Source: Gymnopilus junonius (Eukaryota; Basidiomycota; Agaricomycetes; Agaricales; Galerinaceae). Taken from it: DNA of 64,000 nucleotides. Under the pieces are notes generated by a model. The model ran no database searches, was not told the origin of the DNA, and saw only the letters and a program-made list of their open reading frames with translations. The position numbers and the translations under genes are program-made. Positions 10,474 through 21,997 of the stretch are shown in pieces. Numbering within the stretch: the first letter of the stretch is position 1; each line of letters opens with the position of its first letter. The DNA lies in contig JADNYJ010000052.1 of NCBI GenBank assembly GCA_015501075.1, positions 62,001 to 126,000 on the forward strand, written 5' to 3'.

Positions 10474-12663
10474 TTAACTAAAGATGGCAGAATTTCCAAG
10501 GTCAGAGTCCATTGACAGTGGAAGACGAGTTCCTTCTCGCTGAAGGACTCGTAGCAGCAGCACTTGATCAGGAGGGGGCGGTGCTCTATTGGGATGCTCC
10601 GGAATTTTCTCAATTTCCCGTTTGGCCTCCTCCCAAGCTTCCAAATTCTGACAACGTTACAGTTAGCGCAGTAGTATCTCAACAATCATCTTCATCACGT
10701 ACCTTCTTGCACCAATCTCTATGGCTTCTAGCCATGCTAATGGCCATTTCCCTCAAGTCAGCACTTTCTGACGTTGGAAACGATCCAAGTCCGCTTGTAT
10801 CGTGGAACTGGAGTATTTCAGGTCCTGAGCTGCCAGGTGGAGAGCATCTTCAAGCTAAAAGGGAGACCCACACTGTCAGGCTCCATCCAGAGATACAGAG
10901 ACAATTGCGATGCTAACCTGAGATATGCTTTCACGGGTCTTTGTTATTCCATTCCGGCGAGCTGTTTCAGGATCCACATCCATCATACCATGTAGGGTGT
11001 AGCTTAACGCATTTAGCAAGCCCATCCCAGGGGCTCTAGTCCGCCGACGTGCAGGGTTAGGACCCGGATGAGGTGGTAGATTTGGGGAAGGGGGCGTCAC
11101 AGGTTCTGGACTTGTACCTTCACCATCGGACGTCGGGTTCGATGGAGGAGATGTTATTCCATTCATCCTACCCTTATTCAAAGCCTCCTCCAAGCGTCGT
11201 GCTTCACGTTCGCTTTTTTCAAGGTCCTCCAATTGTTCGCGCTTGTTTTCTAAAGCGTCCTGTGTCATTTCGTACTGTACATGCTTTTGATGACGATATG
11301 CCAGCAATTTCTTGATTATTGAAGCAAACTGAGAGTATTCATGCAGGGGTTCTGCCCAATTTTGCTCCAGATCTTGAAGCTGTGCAAGGACGACACTGAA
11401 CCACGGGCAAGTACCACAGATATAATAGCTCTTACCAGTGTTGTAGTCGACATGTACGTAGCATCTATTGCCTGCCCAGTCTTCTCAATGGTTCCCGACA
11501 TAGCGCCAGTTTCATTTAGGCTGAAGCCATTCAATGCCGCACCGAGATCTGCGTGGTCCTGTGCATAATCTGAATCAAGATTGAGCATCCTTCACTTGAT
11601 CGTAAATTAAAGAGAAGCGTACCTGCCCATCGCTTAACGACACGACGAGTAACCTTCTCCATTGGACCGCTAACGTGATTAGCAAATTTGATGGTGAAAG
11701 CCTCTGAGTCAAGGAAACGTTGGTCAGGATGGCGCAGAGGATGGGCTGCTGAGGGGTTAGGAAGGGCAGTATAAGCAGGAGAGGCATTCTGGTCCGTTGG
11801 GTTGTGAGAGGGAGCTTTCAATATATTTTTTGGCAAAAGGGATAATGGGGGTGAATTCAAAACTTCCGTCTGATTTCGAATAATGAGTATCTAACAAAAC
11901 CCTTGAAAGGACTTCACAGCTCACCCAAGATACCTCCCCATCAAGAAAACGATGAAATACATGCTCATTTGAAAGAATAGGGTGGCGTGCGAGGCGGTTT
12001 AGGAAGGTCTGAAGGAGTCGCCTTCTTCGCGCAATAAGGGCAGCATCTTCCTTCGCTTTGCCCTGCTTGACTGCATAATCCCCAATAGTCTGCTTAGATG
12101 GTATTGGTGGGACGATAAGGGTAGGGTATAATCGTGACAAATTCTCTCGAAGACTTTCAAATTCAGAGTAACGGTGTCGGGCCTCTGTATTCTAAGGTCA
12201 AAAGGGATAAGTCGCCAGAATGCGAAGCGAGCATTGGGACGTACTCCTGTCTGGATGACGTATGTAATGTAAGGCGAATTGGAATTGACAGAGGTTTTCA
12301 GTGCATCGACGATCTGCAATCGTAAAGAAAATAACGGACAGAAAGATTGTCAGACTAACAACAAAGGAGACAAGTTTCGGAGTTTGGGCGTACCAAAATC
12401 TCGACATCCTCTCCCGAATGCAGAACACGATCCCTTGCGCAACAGAAGTCCGTCTTGTAGTTGGCATGAGGTTGTCGGTGCGAACCGGGACTGGGAAAAG
12501 GCGGTCTGTTCATAGATGAGGTAGTTGGAGACAACTGCCGGGAAGGGTGTTGTGGAGGGGAATTTGCTTCATAAATGGCGACCTGGGATGTGGAGGATGT
12601 CTCTGAGGGAATAGTATCTTGATCAAAAGGGTTCTCGTCTTCAAAGTCGTCCAAAGTATTCAT
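10474..12663 (-). CDS. SNX41: Sorting nexin SNX41/ATG20-type (PX-BAR)
   Basis: Sorting nexins of this type bind PI3P on endosomes and recycle cargo; the SNX4-SNX41/Atg20 pairs also serve selective autophagy. The start ATG at 12663 gives MNTLDDFEDENPFDQD, a typical acidic N-terminus. The PX domain follows across introns: VLHSGEDVEIL, IVDALKTSVNSNSPYITYVI, HRYSEFESLRENLSRLYPTL, IVPPIPSKQTIGDYAVKQGK, DAALIARRRRLLQTFLNRLA, HPILSNEHVFHRFLDGEVSW. The BAR-like region has coiled-coil stretches (TQDALENKREQLEDLEKSER, LKYSSTTIQADLDRFQRQKV), interrupted by a Pro-rich linker (about 11230-11050). The end is NLEAWEEAKREIEKIPEHPN and SAIFS, with stop TAA at 10474-10476. About nine exons. SNX41 and Atg20 are close paralogues and I cannot separate them here. 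Confidence 0.86.
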
Positions 12664-13042
12664 TGTAGAAGATGATGTTCCCTGTTCTTCGACGTGTGGA
12701 ATGCGCAAATACCGCCGTTGAATGTGGTAAATGGCTGCACGGACGTTGGTGCTAAAGTTAGAGCGTACTGGGAAAGTGTCTTGCGATGGTTACCCCCGAC
12801 TGAGTATAATGCAAGCCTTGTACCAAGGATGCCACTTGAAATCTTCAACTCTTGCAACCTATAGAATCAATTCGCCGCCGAGGGAGGTCAAAGACAAGTC
12901 GAAGGCGCAACTGCGGCGGCGACAATAGACGGCAGTGGAGACAGCGGCCAGATGCGATGTCTGTATTTGTCTCTGTTCCACTTCCGTAAATAAGCCCGAA
13001 AGTTCTACATAACAGCGCCAAGGTATATGTATGTACTAGCAA
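12664..13042. other. Intergenic, SNX41 promoter and BFR2 3' flank
   Basis: 379 bp between two genes on the same strand. No ORF or distinct motif recognised. A GCGGCGGCG run lies near 12911. Confidence 0.5.
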
Positions 13043-14935
13043 CTATCCAAAAACCCTAAATCCACCGAGCTCTATGTTTTCCTCCACCGCTTGCTCTCCT
13101 TCTCCGTCCAGGGTCACATTTTCAAATCCTTTCCCAAGAAGCGAGGCAAACAATTCGTCAATCTGTTCTTCGTGCCATGCACCAGCAACAGGGACGGAAC
13201 CATGAAGTTCTGCAGCTTCTCATGGACTTGATACCTACAAGAAAAGTTAATGGCAAGTACCGATGGATAAGGCGAAGAAGACAAACCGTAGCTTGCGTCC
13301 TTTGCTGGCTTTGGTATCGACTTTCTTCTTGGCTTTTTTCTGCTTTTGTAGAACCATCCAATCTTCAGTCTTGTTACCATTTCCCCGAGCGTCGATAATG
13401 TCACGCAAGAGTTTCTGGTAGAAGTCGGTGTCGTCAAATATCTCAGGATCGATAGCCTCTTCAGCGTCATGATTGTCCGCTGGTGGCACACCTATTCTAG
13501 GTTCCTTCAGTCTCACCACTTGCGTTCTTGCCAAAAGTTTATCGTGGTCGGCAAGGTTTTCGTCTATCAATTGCACGATAGATTTTAGTTTCTGGGTCCC
13601 TTTCGAAAAGGCCCCCCGGTTGGAAGGAAGTAAGACGGAGGGTGCTACTGCTTGAATTTTTGAAGACCACTTTGATAATGTCTGCAAAACATAAGGATGC
13701 AATCTTGCCAAAAAACTTAGGCCATGAAAAAGAAAGAAAAAGAGGTAAGCTCACGTCTGTTCAAGGGTCATTACGTTTTCTGTGGTAGAAGTAAGCGCCT
13801 CCGAGTACTCTTCAATTGAGGCCTCAGTATCGAGTTTCCGACGTTTACGTGGAGGAGGCTTGGCAGTGTTGTTGGCAGTTATCAGTTTCTGTCGTGAGCC
13901 ATAAGTCTTAAGGCTTCTTAACGATAAGGCATCGTCTTACCTCTTGTAAATCAGAAAGTTCTTCAGACAGTAACGAAGCCTCGCGCAAGAACGCCGATAC
14001 GGCGTCACGACACTCAGAATTTTCAAGATACTTCTTCATCTCGGTTGGCTGGGGGAAAAGTCAGGATAGAAAATAGAAAGGCGAGAATCTAACTCACCGG
14101 CGGTAGCCTGTTCGAAGCTACAACGGATTTCTGCATGCGTATCCGTGTGTCAAGTAATGTGTCCCATAGGCTCTGAGGGCTCGCTAAGAACCAGACAAAT
14201 AAAATTAATTGATTTGCGTACCAGTTGCCTCTTTACAGCTTGACCTTTTTTAATATCTTCCTCCCGGGTCTTCTTAAGGGTGGAAGACATATCCTCCACA
14301 AATTCCTCACTCTCCGTAGGTGGTTTTGGTTCTCCGGGAAGTAAATTTTCTTCGTCCGCAGACTCCTCGTCTTCTTCGCTTGCCGAAGGTATTTCCTCAT
14401 CGTCAGATGCCTCTAATTGACCATCCTGGACTCCTTCCTCAGTTGCTTCTGACTCCATTACTTCTTCCTGTAAATCTTCGTCATCCTGATCCCCGTCCAT
14501 TTCATAATCATGCTCTCCATCCGAGTCCTCCAGTAGTTGTTTCCTCGATGTCCGCACCCCCTCATATTTTGGATGCGCAACACTTGGTAGCCTATTTCTC
14601 AAAGAACTTGGGCTATAACACAATAAACGTGGGCTCCGTGCCTAATAAGAACGGCCACAAACACTCACCCTACTTCTAGATAGTGCTCGCGTGAAACACT
14701 GGCATCCAAGTGCGTTTCCTCTTCAGCCTCAGCGCCACGAGATTGCAAATCTTCTGGGTCAAAATCTACAGAATTTAAACATGCTAAAAGAAAGCATTGA
14801 CAGGGAGATTTGACTACGCACCGACAGGTGCAGCTTCTTCTAGCTGAGCAATCTGCTCTGCCAATGATATTTCTGTGCGGCTATCAATCACAATATATAA
14901 AAAACAGTACCGGGCAACATACTTCCGGCAGACAT
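13043..14935 (-). CDS. BFR2: Ribosome biogenesis factor BFR2/AATF
   Basis: Nucleolar factor of the 90S pre-ribosome, needed for 18S rRNA processing; AATF/Che-1 in animals. Exon 1 is tiny (MSAG, ATG 14935), spliced to KISLAEQIAQLEEAAPVDFD. The following exons give HYLEVG, HPKYEGVRTSRKQLLEDSDG and a long acidic region (about 14590-14290) typical of the family. The conserved AATF leucine-zipper region includes LHPYVLQTLSKWSSKIQAVA, then QLIDENLADHDKLLARTQVV. The TRAUB domain follows: IFDDTDFYQKLLRDIIDARG, DWMVLQKQKKAKKKVDTKAS, KGRKLR, then YQVHEKLQNFMVP and ELFASLLGKGFEN, ending LGGFRVFG and stop TAG at 13043-13045. Domain order matches the family. The exon 1 acceptor (CACAG) was chosen because the nearer AG breaks the frame. 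Confidence 0.92.
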
Positions 14936-15305
14936 GAATGGATGGACTAAGTATTAAGACACGTGTAGAGTGATGGAAAGGATAGTACTTGTCACTCAGC
15001 TGCAGAGTCAGAAAATAAATTCAGCGGATCGGACAATGCCCAAATCATTGTGAGGAGTTCAGTGTAATGCCAAACAACGCACACGCGTCTCTCGAGTCTC
15101 GAAGGAGCTCAATGTGGACTCCTACTATCCATCGCATCACAAACATGTCAATTGTATTAAGAGAAACAGAAATAGCATGATATATACAAGTAGTATTAAA
15201 TGTACATCAATGTGCTGAGTGTCCACCATTTTAAGTAATTAAATGGAACCCTCGAGTCAATCAGAAAACCGTGAACTTCCGACAGCGAGATAACAAAAAG
15301 GCCAA

Positions 15306-16223
15306 TAGGGTGTTTCACGTTGGCGCTTTTGAGCCGCTTTTGGGTCTATTTTCGAGTTTGATTTTGATGTCGCTTTTCACATCGGTAAACGCCGAACTCG
15401 AAAAGCGAGAGCCGCTTTTCAAGTATGCAAAAGCGGCTCCCCCCCTGCTTTTGCACAGCTTTTCAACTCGCTTTTCGATCCCTGTAAATTCCATTTCTTT
15501 TTATTTTGTTATGTAATTAAACAACATAATTATGTAACAAGAAAGCCGCAACGAGCTCGACGACGAGGAGCACTGGCAAGGCCTACAGACCATCTGAGAT
15601 TTCTCTGAGCATGCCTCCACGAAAGAAAGCTGGGCCTCTTCTTCGGAGTCTTCATCGGCAGACGTTCCTTCTACATCGTCAAGATCCACGGGGGGAGCCA
15701 AAGGATCGTCGTCCTCATCCAAGTCAGAGAGGGAGTCGAGGGAGTCGAGGGAAGAAAGGGATGAGAGCGATGAGACTTCGCTGTCATCGGCCTTGGGGTT
15801 GTGTAGGTTCTGGGGATCAACTTCCATCTCAGTGTCAGATCCCGAGGTCGATGAGTCTGAGGACTTCCACATGCAATGCCGGAGTTCCTGCAGACGTTTG
15901 GCATAGGCGAACGCGCCTCTTAGCAGGCGTTTGCGCAGCGGGATGGCTGGCATGGTAGGCGGGAACCAGTACGTATAGAGGAAAATAAATTTAGTAAATA
16001 CATCACGTGTGGGTTATCTATCCTATCTGCTAACTAAGGGTAGGAAAGAGGGCAGATGGAAAAGCAGAGTGTAAAATCTGCTGTGGTCATAGGTATTCAC
16101 GTTGGACGTGATTTTCGTTAGCTTTTGAGTCGCTTTTGATCTTGATTTTGCGAAAAGCGGATTCGAAATCAAAGTCAAAAATAGCCCAAAAGCGGCCCAA
16201 AAGCACCAACGTGAAACACCCTA
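15306..16223. mobile_element. DNA transposon-like element with about 80 bp terminal inverted repeats
   Basis: The left end begins TAGGGTGTTTCACGTTGGCG at 15306. The reverse complement of the right end, at 16223, begins TAGGGTGTTTCACGTTGGTG. The match continues for about 80 bp with substitutions and small indels (GCTTTTGAGCCGCTTTTGGG versus GCTTTTGGGCCGCTTTTGGG). The arms are dense in AAAAGC/GCTTTT words. Length is 918 bp. A target duplication is not clear: only TA next to the GGGTG ends matches, while 8 bp flanks differ. The short length, long inverted repeats and absence of a transposase domain suggest a non-autonomous element. An acidic ORF lies inside. The family (hAT, Harbinger or other) is not determined. 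Confidence 0.75.
15501..15953 (-). CDS. Acidic Ser/Asp/Glu-rich ORF inside the TIR element
   Basis: An uninterrupted 150-codon ORF starting MPAIPLRKRLLRGAFAYAKR at 15953. After a basic N-terminus (RLQELRHCMW) it becomes Ser/Asp/Glu-rich with repeats such as SSLSSLSSLDSLDSLSDLDE. It has no transposase catalytic motif. It lies wholly between the inverted repeats, so it is probably the remnant of an element-encoded protein, perhaps an N-terminal part. It could also be captured host sequence. Whether it is expressed is unknown. Confidence 0.4.
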   Translation of the reverse strand: MPAIPLRKRLLRGAFAYAKRLQELRHCMWKSSDSSTSGSDTEMEVDPQNLHNPKADDSEVSSLSSLSSLDSLDSLSDLDEDDDPLAPPVDLDDVEGTSADEDSEEEAQLSFVEACSEKSQMVCRPCQCSSSSSSLRLSCYIIMLFNYITK

Positions 16224-16296
16224 ATATAGCCAGCAAAGACAGCATCGACAATATCATCAAGGGCATTACAAACTATCCATCTTCAATCCGACAATA

Positions 16297-17149
16297 TCAA
16301 TTATCCGCTTGTGAAGCCACTCTCGAGCTACTCGGGATCTGTGAACCATGGCCGGTGTTCGGATGGAGGCGTATTTCAGTGACCGTCAGCTGTGAATCAT
16401 CCTCTGGCTCCTCTTCATCATCCATGTCCCATTCCGCAATATGAAGTTCAACAAAGGCATCATAGAGGATGGACTTCCGAGGTATTCTGTACCCAAAGAT
16501 GTTGGGATCGAGAATCGGCTGAGGACGGGCAACGTCAACAGGGGGGCCCACACTTTGGAGGACACATTCTCGTTCTGCTTCCCATGCGTAACTGCCACCA
16601 CTATCCAACTGCTTTGGCAAATCTTCAAACTCGATTTCTTCGTGCTCGGCGTCTTCCTTAACATCAGCTTTGACATCGGGTATCTGGGGGCCGTGTTTCT
16701 TTCTCTTTGGTGACGCAATTTTAGCCTCTTCGATCCTCCGAGGAGTGCGGGGTTGAGTTCTCCAACTTCCTTTTACAGGAGGGATTAAGGTCAATCCAGG
16801 AGGCACATGAGTGGGAAGGGGCAGTGGATCATGGTGCAGAGGAGAGAAAGGCCTCCATAATGGCAAAAGGAATGGGGAAGGGACATGGACAGTCTTGTTG
16901 AGGAGGTCAGGGTGGCTTTCTTTGAAATGACTCTCCAGCATGCCAGAACGAGAGAAGGTGGAAGAATTGCAATCTGAAAAACAACTGGTTAGCCATTGCT
17001 AGGAAAAAAGTTAACCAAGAAGACAGACCTTTGATGGGACATTGGAGATGTGCGCGGTTGAGATGGGAATGCTGTACATGTTTTGCTAATTCATTGAATG
17101 AGGACATGGTATTCATCCAGGAGCTACATTGCATCGTGGCAGATGACAT
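16297..17149 (-). CDS. C2H2 zinc-finger protein (5' end uncertain)
   Basis: Two joined exons give tandem zinc-finger-like units: SSFNELAKHVQHSH, then CPIKDCNSSTFSRSGMLESH with FKESH, a C-x4-C-x12-H-x4-H finger. The intron is 16974-17031 (GTCTGT...TTTCAG). The long last exon (16973-16297) is Pro-rich, with a basic segment (PKRKKHGPQIPD) and an acidic region (WDMDDEEEPEDD). The first finger has only one visible Cys (MQCSSW), so part of it may lie in an exon I could not place between 17150 and 17443. The layout recalls AEBP2-like fungal fingers. A nuclear DNA- or chromatin-binding role is inferred only. It begins 74 bp from the right end of the TIR element, which therefore lies just past its stop. 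Confidence 0.6.
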
Positions 17150-18155
17150 GTAAATGGGGGCTGAAGGAGGGCATAAAGGCCATCTAGCTTAGAAAAGTGA
17201 ACAAGTAAAGATTGGCCACAATCCATACCTTTGAGTGCTTGCATTGCTCTTTGCAATGGTAGAGGAGGTGCTAGAAGGGAAGGTTTGAGTACTTTGATGA
17301 GAAAGAGGCATAACTGATAGATGAGCCCATGACTGCAAGGAAACAAAAGCAGGAACATCAATGTCAACACCATGGCACTTGTCCTCAGGCATAATGATAA
17401 ATCTGATCCATTTAAATCCACAACATTGTGTACACTTCACCATGGAGCACTAGGAGTGGCCAAAAAATCAAATAAATAAGGAACAGGATTTTCATACCTT
17501 CATATATGCATTCCAGCTAGCAAGCATTATCCTGCACATTGTTGGCTTTTGGGCTGGTCCAATATTCCATTCACAACTCCATCCACCTAGCTTTATGACA
17601 TCTCTGGCATGCTCCAATATTTTTTCTGGTTGTAGCTGGACCTCAGACATGGACATTGCATGCTATAGCAAGCCTGAATAAAAGTAGGTCCAGCCAACAA
17701 TGCACAGAAGATCTTGTCTAGCACAAGACACCAAAGCTGATGCACTCCAGCAAAGATGAATTGCTTGAGCTGAATGTATTGGGTAGACTGGGAATGATTT
17801 ATCATGCACCAATGCAGCGAACAGGTTACGGCACTGCGAGGAAAGATGAAAAGAACTTTGGAAAGAGAATTGGATTTGGTCAGAAATTTGGTAACAGCTT
17901 CGGTGCCTGGATTATTACCTGTTTAGGTATCATCGTCAGAGTCATGATGATAAAATATGGCAAGAGGCCACAGAAGGGTAGATAAGGCCTTGATTGCATG
18001 ATGCTGATGTGAATTGAACCTGATGCAAGATTTAAGTGATCACTAGCACTGATCATGAATCAAGCCTGAGGCTCCGAGCATACCACTGAATTTGATGAAA
18101 CTAGGAAATATAATTATGGTATGCATGAGTGCTTATTCTACAATATAAAACATTA
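17150..18155. other. Stretch without a supported gene
   Basis: It may contain upstream exons of the zinc-finger gene. A minus-strand ORF at 17443-17189 (starting MVKCTQCCGFKWIRF) and a plus-strand ORF at 17740-17985 (starting MHSSKDELLELNVLG) are open, but neither has a recognised domain. The rest is AT-rich. Confidence 0.4.
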
Positions 18156-20313
18156 TTAACGAATGCCCAGACCCTTCAAACGAGCCTCAGCAGCCCTAGC
18201 CCTCCTCTCTCTTTCTACCTTGGCCATCATTTCAGGTGTGAGGCCAGCTACCGCCTCAGATGCACCTGAAGCTCCACCAAGACGTCGTGCTGCAGAGTTG
18301 GAAGCATGCCCATCCTTGACTAAGGGCTTACTTTCTGCAGGTGGTGTCTGTGAATGATCCCTCTCCTTCCCCTTGCTTCACGTTCTCTGACCTTGTCCTT
18401 TAGCCCCTTCTTCCTAGCCTTCTTCTTCTCCTCATGCTCTTCTTCCATCTCCTGACTCAGTCCACTTGGGACATGAGCAGCATCAAACCAGTCCCACCAG
18501 TCTGGATGAGCAGCAGCACATCGCCTAAAGATGTCACGAATAGGTCTGGTCCGAGCCAAATCATAGGCCACCCTATGAGATCCAGATGCCAAAGGGCGAC
18601 TAGGATCTGAGGCATCGGACTTGATCCCTTCTTCGTTGACATCTTCCGTGTTGTCTGGTCTGGTAGACGGAACAGGAACTGTTGGATCAGCGCGTGCTTC
18701 TTCGAGTAACCACTGAATAAGGTCTTCATGGCCACTATGGACTGCAACCTGGAATATGGTTGCTTTCTTCTCTCCTGTCCACTCGGGTATCCGCGTGTCG
18801 ACCCCTCCAATCGTTTCTCTCTCCCTCTCTAAAAATGTCTTCAACGGTTCTAATCGCCCTTTGACCACCATTTCCAAGAGTCGGTTCCACTTCTCCTGCA
18901 AAGCTTGCTCTTCTTTCGAGAGTTTGGACAGCTTGGGTTTCTCTGGTTGGGCTTGTTGGATGATAGTAGGAACAGGTTTGGGTTTGGGTAAGGAGGCAAG
19001 GTATGCTTCGTCTTGCGCTCGCAATTCGTCTTCTGTGAAGTGCGAAATCTTAGGGCGGGTGAGTTCAAGAAGGCACCTCGCAATTTCGGATTGGGTCTAT
19101 TTCGATTTAGTAACATGATTATAAGCATGGTCGTAGAAAGACGTACAGGACGACGAGTCGGGAACGGGAAGGTCCTTAATCTCTCGTCGTTCTTGCTGAA
19201 GGGAGCGTCCTCAAAGTCGTAAAATATACGGCGATTGGATGTGTTTGCGCGTATCCAGATCAGCTCGCATTCCTCGATATCCTCTGCCCCTCTTGGAGCA
19301 AGCACGGATGTCCTATACACCTATTTAAACAAAAAATCCAGTGAATAGAAACTAATAACATACATCACGTAGTGCTTGTTCACCATAACGCCTCAGCAAT
19401 GCACCAGCACTCTTTGCAGGGCCTTTAGCATTATCATTCGCTGATTGTGAACCACCCCTGTTTTCTACGGGCTATTGCGTACTTTGGGTAAGTGAATGAA
19501 GAGATTGAATACGAAGCAACTTACTTGTATAACGGTGAAAGGTTTTGTGCAGTATAACTTCAGTATCGGGTTTAGGTCTCTTGGGTTTCTTTTTCCGTCC
19601 TTGCACTTCTTCGTCTGGCTCATCCTCTTCAGGGCTGACTCGAACAACTGCACCAGCAAAATGACCACCAGCACCATGAACATCGCCCAAGTCCGTCCTC
19701 TTGATGGTTTTGCTTGTAACCTGCGTAATTCTTCTAGGTAAAGCCCTTGTTCCGTTCGCAGAGGAAAGATGGTCCTGTATACGCCGATCTGAGTTGATGG
19801 TGGTAAGTGGAACCATGCTAAGGCGGTAATGGGGGAGCTTTTAGCTGAAGAATCTGGGAGGGTGATCTGGTATTCAGGCGCTTCGTTTTGCTGACAAGGG
19901 TATTCACAGCATCTGAATCTTCGTCGTCATCGGTGTCCGACGACTCTGATCCGGATAATGAGTCTTCAAGGCCTAAAGCAATGCAATAATTAGCATGGCA
20001 AGTTTTAACATATGAAAGAACGAACCTTCTACGAGTTGCGCAAAGGTAGGCTCAGAGACGGTCTTTCCTCCGTTGAGCCTTGTCTTGACGTTGTACCGAT
20101 GCCAATCAGAACGGAAGTGGGCCCTTTGTTCGTTAACGTCCAGAAACGTTATGCCGTTGCAAATAGCGCACGCTCTTGGGCCGGATTTTGATTCTTTATA
20201 AGAGGTTCGGGAGTGGGTGGTTTTGGAGGAACCCTGTTGACAAGATTACGGGGTGTCAACGAATCTAGGAGCTCAAGTGGCAGAGAAAATATGTGATAAT
20301 GAGAGGTCTGCAT
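18156..20313 (-). CDS. VMS1: VMS1/ANKZF1 peptidyl-tRNA hydrolase of ribosome quality control
   Basis: VMS1 releases stalled nascent chains from 60S ribosomes by cleaving peptidyl-tRNA, protects mitochondria and recruits Cdc48. The start MQTSHYHIFSLPLELLDSLT (20313) is spliced to RACAICNGITFLDVNEQRAH and FRSDWHRYNVKTRLNGG, the N-terminal zinc finger. The VLRF1 catalytic domain follows: HKTFHRYT, then RRKQGGSQSANDNAKGPAKS with the Gln that acts as catalytic residue in the family, then AGALLRRYGEQALRD and CELIWIRANTSNRRIFYDFE. After an ankyrin-like segment (FQVAVHSGHEDLIQWLLEEA) comes a basic helix (KARKKGLKDKV). The C-terminus TPEMMAKVERERRARAAEAR is a VIM-type Cdc48-binding motif. Frame changes between 18391 and 18348: either a 44 nt intron or a one-base indel. 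Stop at 18156. Confidence 0.92.
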
Positions 20314-20600
20314 CCTGGAGCACTTTGTGATGAGGAAAGTCTTATATGACGATGCTTCAATCCAGGGTATTATAGGCAGCAGAGAGGACAAAACACGGCT
20401 CCGAATCGCGAGGCGCGTTGAAATGACTTTCACCTGCAAAAGGTTGACTCGATTAGACTGGATGCATACCGGAGATTGCCGAATCATCTCGGATCTAAAT
20501 TTGGATCTAATCATCGGGCGTTTTGGCCGTTGCGCCTTTACACGTTACATACGACCACCAACGCTCTGTCGCTTTCTCTTCCACACCACTACGTGTCAAA
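20314..20600. promoter_or_regulatory. Bidirectional promoter region VMS1 / SEC53
   Basis: The start codons of VMS1 (20313, minus) and SEC53 (20601, plus) are separated by 287 bp, which must hold both promoters. No specific element is recognised. Confidence 0.45.
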
Positions 20601-21681
20601 ATGGTCTCTGCTGCTTTTGCCGATCGTCCTCTCAAGAAACTCTTTCTTTTCGATGTAGACGGGACATTGAGTCCTGCACGACAGGTATCCTGCTGTCTTC
20701 CTCGTGCTTTGTCTGGTGAGGTTTTCATGCATTTTGCAGAGCGCATCTCCGGAGATGGTCGAGACTCTGCGCGCACTGAAGAAAAAAGCTGTGATAGGAT
20801 TTGTTGGCGGTTCTGATCTCGTCAAAATCACTGAACAGCTCCAGACAGGTCCTGAAAATGGTGCGATTCTTATTTCATTTTGTGGTCAATATTTTCCATT
20901 GACCCCTTTGCAGTCTTAGACCAATTTGATTACGGTTTTGCTGAAAATGGTTTGACTGCGTACAAGCTCGGAAAAAAACTTCCATCCCAGTCCTTCATCA
21001 ATTTCGTGGGCGAGGAACGGTATAAGCCCTAGTGAACTTTATTCTCCATTATATCGCGGACCTGGATATTCCTATCAAGAGGTGCTATACCATATACCTT
21101 TATCATGCCGGTTTACTGACACTTTTTCAGAGGCACATTCGTCGAATTCCGTAGAGGAATGATCAACGTAAGCCCCATGGGCCGTAACGCGACGTAAGAT
21201 ACGTCTGTATCAATATTTGCAATGGCTCTAACTCTCCCTTAGAATACAGGAGCGTAATGAGTTTGAAGCCCTTGACCTGGTAAGTTTTTAAATATTGTGT
21301 TCTCGCCCCATGTTTGATCATTTGTGTAGAAAAATGGTTACAGAGCTGCCATGATTCAAGTTTTGAAGGAGAAGTTCCCTGACTATGGGCTAACATTCTC
21401 CATCGGAGGCAAAATTTCCTTTGACATATTCCCCAACGGGTGGGACAAAACATTCGCTCTGGGACTTGTAGAAGATGAACAGTTCGAGGAAATTCACTTC
21501 TTTGGAGACAAGACGTACAAAGTAAATTGATGTTATATTGGTGATGCACGTTCATTGATTGACAAACCTACAGGGTGGAAATGATTATGAAATTTTTAGC
21601 GACTCACGAACAATTGGACACAGTGTCAAGAGCCCAGCAGACACGATAAGGATTTTGAAGGAAGAGTTCCTCCAAACCTAG
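20601..21681 (+). CDS. SEC53: Phosphomannomutase
   Basis: Converts mannose-6-phosphate to mannose-1-phosphate in the cytosol, for GDP-mannose used in glycosylation and GPI anchors. The start is [20 protein letters not shown], with the HAD nucleophile motif [11 protein letters not shown]. Then come [83 protein letters not shown], the [20 protein letters not shown] exon, the [20 protein letters not shown] motif, [13 protein letters not shown] and [18 protein letters not shown]. About eight exons. At 21025-21028 the sequence reads AAGCCCTAGTG, which stops the frame; one extra base would give the conserved [18 protein letters not shown]. This looks like a single-base deletion in the assembly or allele. 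Stop TAG is at 21679-21681. Confidence 0.93.
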
Positions 21682-21997
21682 ATGAACCCTCGCCTATTAG
21701 ATACAATGGTTTTAAACACGGAAAAATATGTATAAGCACACATTCGGAAGTACAGATTCAAAAGGTTTATACCCCGATAGATATATATATTGATAAGTAG
21801 ATAGCAATGTTAGGTGGTGGGCCACGGTGATGACGACAAAGACATCCAAACATCGCGTATTACATAGACGTGACTAATTTGCCGACCATCACCTTGTTCA
21901 GGGTCACTTTCATACTTCCTTGCCTTGTCCTTGCCCGTTGATTCGGACACCAGAAGGCTCGCCTAGAGACCCACCAAGCTGTGTTCAAGAGTGAAAG
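21682..21997. other. Intergenic: SEC53 3' flank and POL3 promoter
   Basis: 316 bp between two genes on the same strand. CGCGT occurs at 21854-21858. No ORF of note. Confidence 0.5.

Noticed and set aside
15306..16223. Clear hAT element with 8 bp target duplication
   Set aside because: The 8 bp flanks (AAGGCCAA and ATATAGCC) do not match, so the superfamily is left open.
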